From Cryptomeria japonica (Eukaryota > Streptophyta > Pinopsida > Cupressales > Cupressaceae): 64,000 nt of DNA. Location of the stretch: contig NC_081411.1 of the NCBI RefSeq assembly GCF_030272615.1, positions 181,930,977 through 181,994,976 of the forward strand. The letters are read 5' to 3'. Position 1 is the stretch's first letter. Each line of letters begins with the position of its first letter. The notes under the pieces were generated by a model that saw only the letters and a program-made list of their open reading frames with translations, searched no databases and was not told where the DNA came from. Position numbers and translations under genes: made by a program. Of this stretch, positions 57,943 to 64,000 are shown one piece after another.

Positions 57943-58062
57943 AATATAATTGTTTTTTCCACACATATTTACAGGATTCACCGAATCAAAAGCACACTTA
58001 AGAAAAATATGCTATACTAATATATTATAAATACATCACAAAATAACCAACAGGGATGTAGC
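57943..58062 (+). repeat. 120-bp direct repeat, left copy
   Basis: Nearly identical to 59378-59499: aatataattgttttttc...cacacatatttacaggattcaccgaatc, then agcacacttaag.(a/c)aaatatgctatac and aaaataaccaacagggatgtagcc. The pair brackets about 1.3 kb that contains the kinase exon. Confidence 0.88.
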
Positions 58063-58717
58063 CCAATGTTATTAACAAGTTTTAATACAGGGTCTCCATG
58101 AAGGCAACGGACTTCCATGAACTATTCTATCAACCAAAAATTTAATATACTCTGCTGTGATAATAAAATCTGTATAGTTCTGTTTAACATCACTGTATAA
58201 GGGGCAAATTTAAAACATGCATGTTCAGTATTTTTTGAAGTTGCATAACTTGCAGATACCTTTGTTCTTAGGGTTTTATTGATGGATAAATCTGTCAGTA
58301 TTGCCCTGTGGTTTTAACTTCTATACCAATTTTCTCGGAGTTTGATTATTATTTATTTTGTTTGACGATGGTTATCTTGATTCTTATGACTTTTAAGCTC
58401 ACTAAATTTTAGAGAAACACTCAGTACCACAGAACTTAAACATGATAATGGGTCACTAAGATGGTAAGATGACATCATATTTCAATTCTTCTGTACATTG
58501 TTTTAACATAAGCTTTTTTATGGTTATTCAAGTGGGTAACGCCCCTCTCACCTTAAAAAGTAAAGATTGTGAGAAACCAATCTGATAAAACATCCAATGC
58601 AGAATCAATTCATTGTTTGTGAAACCCAAAACTCATACACAATTCTTTTTGAAGTATTTGTGTAGTTTTTTTTTGCAAATTGATAGTTTACATTGAGGTG
58701 GTGTATACATTTCTTAC

Positions 58718-58950
58718 CTTACAATGTAAGAGCTATTAGAAAGTGCCCTTAAGAATGATATCTCCCTTATTGTACTGACGGAAACTCCCTCATCATTATT
58801 CTCGATCTTGAGCTTCTTAAGTGCAAAAATCTGACCTGTGTTAATGTCCTTCACTTTGTATACCTTACCATAAGTTCCTTCTCCAATCTTCTCAATCTTC
58901 TCCAAGTTCTCGTAAACTTCCATTTTCTTTTCCTTCTTGGAAATGGGCAT
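58718..58950 (-). pseudogene. Orphan first exon of a CDK-like protein kinase
   Basis: Starts MPISKKEKKMEVYENLEKIE at ATG 58950. It encodes the N-lobe of a cyclin-dependent kinase: glycine-rich loop GEGTYGKVY (residues 23-31) with the Thr-Tyr inhibitory pair, ATP-binding lysine in FALKKLK (Lys45) and a C-helix EGVSVSTIREISFLRAL with the conserved Glu63. It ends SSYIVR at a good donor AG|GTAAGA. The helix reads VSVSTIRE where CDKA has PSTAIRE and CDKB has PPTA/TLRE. No second kinase exon was found on the minus strand down to 57.0 kb, so the gene is either truncated or has a long first intron and lost exons. The open exon suggests recent loss or possible use. Confidence 0.75.
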
Positions 58951-59377
58951 AACTCCGAAGATTGCAGGTTTTAAATTATGTAAATCTGCTTAAGCTAAGG
59001 CATGAAGGAATAATTCTATAGAAGAAGAATGGACAAGGCATTAGGAGTTTGAGGGTTTGCCACTTAGAGCTCTATAGTGTTGAACCGTATGTCTTCCAGT
59101 GAAAAAAATATAAAGAATATCAAAAGACGCATTTATTGACCATTTAAATTTAAATTGGGACAGCATAGCATGTCTTAAGATTTGTGAATTAATTATACCA
59201 ATCGATCGCTACTAAACTGACCCTCCAACTAAATACTCTGAACATCGTACATTTAGGAAGCTATGAAATAATTTTAACTTAGTTCACTTTTAATTTACAA
59301 CCTTAAATGGCCGGCAAAACCAAATACAAAATTCATTCTATTTCATTGATTTCATCTAATGTAGCTTATCATGTCGG

Positions 59378-59499
59378 AATATAATTGTTTTTTTTCACAC
59401 ATATTTACAGGATTCACCGAATCAAAAGCACACTTAAGACAAATATGCTATACTAATATATTATAAATACATCACAAAATAACCAACAGGGATGTAGCC
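59378..59499 (+). repeat. 122-bp direct repeat, right copy
   Basis: Partner of 57943-58062, same orientation, about 1435 bp downstream, with only a few differences. The low divergence points to a recent copying event. Confidence 0.88.
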
Positions 59500-59892
59500 A
59501 ACTAAACCTAAATATTGAACATTTGTGCATATATAAGTAATTAGAAATTTACTGGAGTCTAAGAGGCATTTATTGTATCTATGCAGCACTTGTTTTATCA
59601 TTGATTAGAGCGTTTTCTATTTTTCCTTTCACTAAAACTCTTTGAAAGCAGACGAGGATATTCCAAGTGTTCTTGATAAGTGCTTGTCTTCTAACTATAC
59701 ATATACATTGCTGATTGTAACTTTGAAATTTCATTGCGATCTCGTTGGACTGAAGATTTTCTCTTGATCCCAAGTGCAATATGAGTTGTGCTTACCGTTG
59801 AAATATATTCACTTATTTTAATTGTTGTGACATAGACTCACTATTTCACCGTTCAAAACCCCATTCCTCATCTCTCAAACATAGTGGCCACC

Positions 59893-62241
59893 ATGTCATC
59901 TTCGATGGCCTCTCCTGCTGCCTCGCAACAACCTTCTACACAAACTTCGGTGAGCTTGTTTATACATTTGTTTTCTCTTATTCATATTATTTACAAAGAT
60001 TATATCTCTATTTATTCTTTAGTTTTGTGTAGAAATCTCATCCATCGATGCAAGTGCATATACCAACATATGTCACTGCTTGAACTATTTTTTTGCATCT
60101 ATTTATGTATTTATATATATAAATAAATTGAAACAGATGTTCTCTGCATTGTCCTTGTGCATTTGCATGCTTCAATACATCAATCTATAATCTGTCCATG
60201 CACACAAAAATAACACCTGTAAACAAAAACACACATAGATAGTAATACAAATTGGAAGCTTCAAGAAAAAAAGGGTTGCCATGCCCATGCCAATGCATAT
60301 GAATGTACATGACCTTGTGTATCTATTTGGTTGTCTTCTATTATCCTTGTAGGAAGTGGAACCACATCTACAATTGACCCCACATGCACTCCTTTGCATC
60401 AACGCTGGGGATGATGTCCCCTCTCCAGTGCTTCAGCTTTTGTCTGTTGAAAAATTGATAGATGATGAAAATGATAATGCCCGGTATAAGGTTGTTTTGT
60501 CTGATGCCACGCACATGCAATTGGCGATCCTCCCACCTAAGTATAGTGGTTTGCTGCTTTCAGAGACATTAAAGATTGGCACTATCCTATCATTGATAGC
60601 TTATGCTTGTAGAAATGTTTGGAACTCGAGTTATGGCCCTCTATATGTTATGCTGGTTTGTTCTTGGCTTTTCAAATCTCCCTTTCCACACTATCTAGAT
60701 TATTCAACCTCTTATTTTGTTCATTTTATAGGACTATAATAGTATTCAGCCTTGTTGTCAAATTTACCAATTCTCCATTGCTTGGGAAACCTAGATATCT
60801 GTTTAAAGAGTAAGAACAACAAATGTTGGGTCGAGACACACCTGCCACAACTAAACGATCCCTTAAATTTGGAATTCACCTCCCACTTGTGCAGCATGAA
60901 TCTTCTGTTAATATCAGCCCAATTAAAGCCTTGAACCCCTTTCAAAATAAATGGACGATAAAGGGGCATGTGACAAACAAGAGGAAGATGCATCAGTATA
61001 GTACACCAAAGTCCACTGGCCAAGTATTTAGCTTTGACATGATAGATGATGAAGGTACTGAAATTAGAATAACTTGCTTTGGCGATGTAGCAGAAATGCA
61101 TTATCATAGGGTTGAACCAGGATTATATTATACTATGTCAAAAGGTTGCGTTAAAGAAGCTAACACTAAATGGAATAAGCTTAACAGCCATCTTGAGATA
61201 ACTTTGGACAACAATTCAATATTGAAGCGTTGTGATGTTGTTGTTGAAAGTGAAGCAAATAATTCTCAATTCAAACCAATCAATGAAATTACATACTACA
61301 CCAACAACACTTTAGTTGATGTTATTGGTATTGTAGTTGCTGTTGGAGAACCCTCAATAATTCGCAGGAAGGATGGAAGCGAAGTAACAAAGAGAACTGT
61401 AAAAATAAATGATGCCTCAACTTTTACTATCGATGTTAACTTATGGGGAGCAACATGGCAAGGGCTAGGTGAAGATTTGAAGAACATGCACACAACCCAA
61501 ACAGTTGTTGTCCTTGCAGTTAGAATTGCTCGTGTTGGTTATTTCAATGGAAAGGTGATCAACACAACCACAACAACAACTCTAAATATAAACCCTTCTA
61601 TACCTGAAACAGAGACACTTATGTCAAGAGGAAAGATTCCAGATGCCCTTTTACCGCTATCATGTGTTGTTGGACAGCTTAACTCACAATACAGTAGGAT
61701 GACAATCACAGCTGTTTTAGAGCATACAAGTGTTCTCTCTGAAACAGTTGAAAGTACTATTAGGGCTGTTGTGAGAATCATTAAAACTGATTCTTTTTGC
61801 TATCCAGCCTGCCCTTTGAAATTTAATGGAAAAGAATGTAAAAAGAAATGCGCCCAGCAAAATGATAATTAATGGTTTTGTCCAAGATGTCAAACTGATG
61901 TGCCAGAATGCAATTACAAATACTTATTGCAGATGAAGCTCCAAGATCATAGAGGCGCTCTTTGGGCTACTACCTTTGATGAGGTTGGCACAAATATACT
62001 GCAAATATCTGCCAAGGAGCTTTACATGCTGCAATACGATTTGACTACACAAAAAACACCTCAGTCCATTATCAAGTGTGTGCTTTTGTCTTCCTTTGTT
62101 TTCACACTCTCTATTACAATAGACATGTACAATTCAGAACCCAAGCTCAAAGCAACGATAACCAAAGTTGCCAGAATTGATTACCAGGCTGAAAGTGCTC
62201 TTCTGCTTGCAGAGATTGCTTGGATGACTACAATTGCATAG
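59893..62241 (+). pseudogene. Replication protein A large subunit (RPA1/RPA70-like), with in-frame stops
   Basis: Exon 1 59893-59949 (ccaccATG start, donor TCG|GTGAGC). Exon 2 60353-60655 encodes the RPA70N OB fold: ARYKVVLSDATHMQLAILP, LKIGTILSLIAYACRNVW. From about 60823: linker, then DNA-binding domains A (ALNPFQNKWTIKGHVTNKRK, VFSFDMIDDEGTEIRITCF), B (VDVIGIVVAVGEPSIIRRKD, DVNLWGATWQGLGE) and C with its four-Cys zinc site (YPAC, KECKK, WFC, PRC) and YKYLLQMKLQDHRGALW, to TAG at 62241. RPA1 binds single-stranded DNA in replication and repair. A TAA lies between Cys2 and Cys3 of the zinc site (61870-61872), another in the linker (60811-60813), and the exon 2 to linker junction does not keep frame. 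The introns show that it is not a processed copy. Plant Helitrons often carry RPA1-like genes, and the next exon looks Helitron-like. Confidence 0.8.
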
Positions 62242-63818
62242 TTGCAAACCAATTAGATAGTGATGCTTTCCATGGGCCTTTTGATCTTCATATAATAGAT
62301 AGCTTGTTCCTAGTTTTTAGTGGTCATCGACAAACAGAACTAAATTATCGGTCATTGTCTATATCAACACTATCTAAAGTGCTTTTTTGGCTGTCTAGGA
62401 CTTTTGGTTTTTGACATTGCTTTTGTTCTGTCATGCTTCCAATCATAAAAAAAATAAAAAATGTAGTTTTGCTTCTTTCCAGCTTATTATCTTAGATCCT
62501 TTTGTGCCTTTTTATGTTATGTAATTATTGAACAACCCATGTTTTCCAAAAAATCTTATTTTTTATAACTATATTTATATTATGCTATACAAATATGATA
62601 AGAAACAAACCATACAGATTACACATTGACGCAAATATTAAAACAAGAACCAATAGCTCCAACCTATGTTGTTTTAACAAATTTCCTGATCTCAAAATCA
62701 TGATTTCTATATTATACTATTTCACCACGCTTTCCCTACCCATTTCAAATTATAATCTGCAATGTCAATATCTTGTACAATGTTCTTTTATGTTTATTGT
62801 TATTAAATATTCAAAGCATTTTTTTGACCTATCTCTTTCTTTTATTGTAATATTTTGAATCCTTTTAGATACGTTCTGATGCTTGGTCTAGACACACTTG
62901 TGCTTCTCATTAATGTTGAACTGTAAATTGAAATGCAAGTTTTGAGCATCCAACAGCTTTCATATTCTTCTTTTTATTCATTCAATTTATGTAAATGTCT
63001 ATTGCCTTATATGTTCTCTCCAATATTTACCACCATGCATAAAGATAAATATCTCCATTTATGTATCACGCTATACAAAGATACCTATAGATTTCTATGT
63101 GCACTTACATATATTTCCATACACGTACATGCATACATATGGTCCTCCACAGCTGCATACTCGCATACATACAACCATATATGCACCTCTATACATGTAC
63201 ATACAAAGGAAGGCATTCACAACAGATATATATACACATGAACAATCTTATATATCTTGAAAGTTATGTGCCTACATACGTAAGTGAATCCATCTGCAAC
63301 ATCTTTTTTATGTGCATGTATGTACCACTACATAAATGATTGTATGTATGTGTTTGTGCTTCTGTATAGAAATACGTACACATGTATGTGTATATCACGG
63401 AAATTGGTATATACATTTATAAAGAAAAACCATACAAATACATTTTGACATAGCTGCAAAGTACCACACACCTATAAACATGCTCACACAAAGGAAGCCA
63501 CTCATGGTGCATAGATATGAACATGCACAACATTGTGTCTCTTGAAAGTTATGTACCTACATATGTAAGTAACCTTGTCTCTAGCCATATTCTTTTATGT
63601 GCATACATGTCTTAATGCATGTATAGTTATCTGTATGGTCGTGTGCTTTATCTTTGTGCAAAAGTATTTAACATGTGCAATTCAAAGATTGCATCAAATA
63701 GAAGTTTCAAATGTAACTATATAGATTACAGCATAGACACTATCTTTACCAGTTGTTTCTTGTACACTCAACATCTTATATGCTCTGTTCATTTAAATTG
63801 TCTAAAATATTAATGCAG
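62242..63818. other. AT-rich intergenic or intronic DNA with degenerate TAYA repeats
   Basis: No coding exon seen. The part 63050-63620 is rich in tacatac/tatgta-type repeats. It holds a rough duplication in which cttgaaagttatgtgcctacatacgtaag (about 63258) recurs as cttgaaagttatgtacctacatatgtaag (about 63541). It ends in an acceptor taatgcag at 63811-63818. Confidence 0.4.
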
Positions 63819-64000
63819 AACACACCACAAGGATGCAATCTTAGGAAAGCGAAAAAAAGAGAACAAAATTGTCACTATTATGCACAACATAAAGAAGAAA
63901 TCTCTAAAAAGCGTCACCTGGAGCGAATGAAACACAAAATGCTCTTGCCTACACCTGCACCATGCGACACCCCACAGATGATGGATTTGGATTCGCTTAT
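63819..64000 (+). CDS. Partial exon resembling the N-terminal part of plant Helitron proteins
   Basis: After acceptor taatgcag the frame is open to the window edge (60 codons). It is very basic: NTPQGCNLRKAKKREQNCHY, then YAQHKEEISKKRHLERMKHK, then a Pro-rich, acidic end. The arrangement of basic clusters around a Tyr-Tyr-Ala, His-Lys-Glu-Glu-Ile core is like the start of Helitron Rep/helicase polyproteins in plants, but no Rep HUH motif or helicase lies inside the window. It is on the same strand as the RPA1-like gene 1.6 kb upstream. It could instead be an unrelated basic host protein. Confidence 0.4.

Noticed and set aside
62933-63339. Two overlapping plus-strand frames in the tacatac-rich stretch
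   Set aside because: They are by-products of a degenerate short-period repeat (Tyr/Ile/His/Thr-rich) with no gene context.

Overview
This is nuclear DNA of a land plant, most likely a gymnosperm and probably a conifer. It is AT-rich, has GT-AG introns, carries TIR-NB-ARC-LRR (TNL) immune receptor genes, and is mostly repeats: nested Copia elements, divergent satellite-like arrays, LTR remnants and LINE pieces. The conifer call is an inference from this mix; no species-specific marker was seen.

Layout. 1-637 is the end of a Copia-type LTR, followed by a short coding-like tail. 2019-4052 is a tandem array of about six ~358-bp units. 4053-5188 (minus) is an unrecognised decayed coding stretch. 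5378-10705 (minus) is TNL copy 1, with four exons, a stop after the TIR domain and two small deletions in the LRR exon. 10991-17200 is AT-rich and gene-poor, with a diverged duplication, a LINE RNase H remnant and a minus-strand LTR. 17690-37540 is a ~600-690-bp repeat array. It is interrupted by a BAHD acyltransferase pseudogene (20239-34085) whose intron holds a Copia element (20740-34010), which itself holds a second Copia element (23908-30090). 37541-44600 is AT-rich with a solo LTR (39541-39904) and pieces of other LTR elements. 44637-48737 contains a direct duplication of ~1.75 kb that includes a C-terminal TNL exon. 48389-56520 (minus) is TNL copy 2, with five exons and a greatly expanded LRR exon. 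57.0-57.7 kb carries an exon-like plus-strand unit divergent from TNL copy 2. 58718-58950 (minus) is an orphan first exon of a CDK-like kinase between two direct repeats. 59893-62241 (plus) is a replication protein A large-subunit (RPA1) copy with in-frame stops, and an exon running off the right edge resembles the N-terminal part of plant Helitron proteins.

How the parts relate. The two TNL genes are paralogs in the same orientation, ~46 kb apart, with identical exon phases and a shared upstream block, so they arose by segmental duplication. The repeats and nested elements lie between them. Copy 2 gained about 740 LRR codons by local amplification of 198/201-bp units, some differing at only one base. 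Both copies carry disabling changes, so the locus looks like a resistance-gene cluster in birth-and-death turnover. The RPA1-like gene next to a Helitron-like exon may be the left part of a Helitron that carries its own RPA, or a decayed host gene beside one. All identifications come from reading motifs by eye; no search was run.
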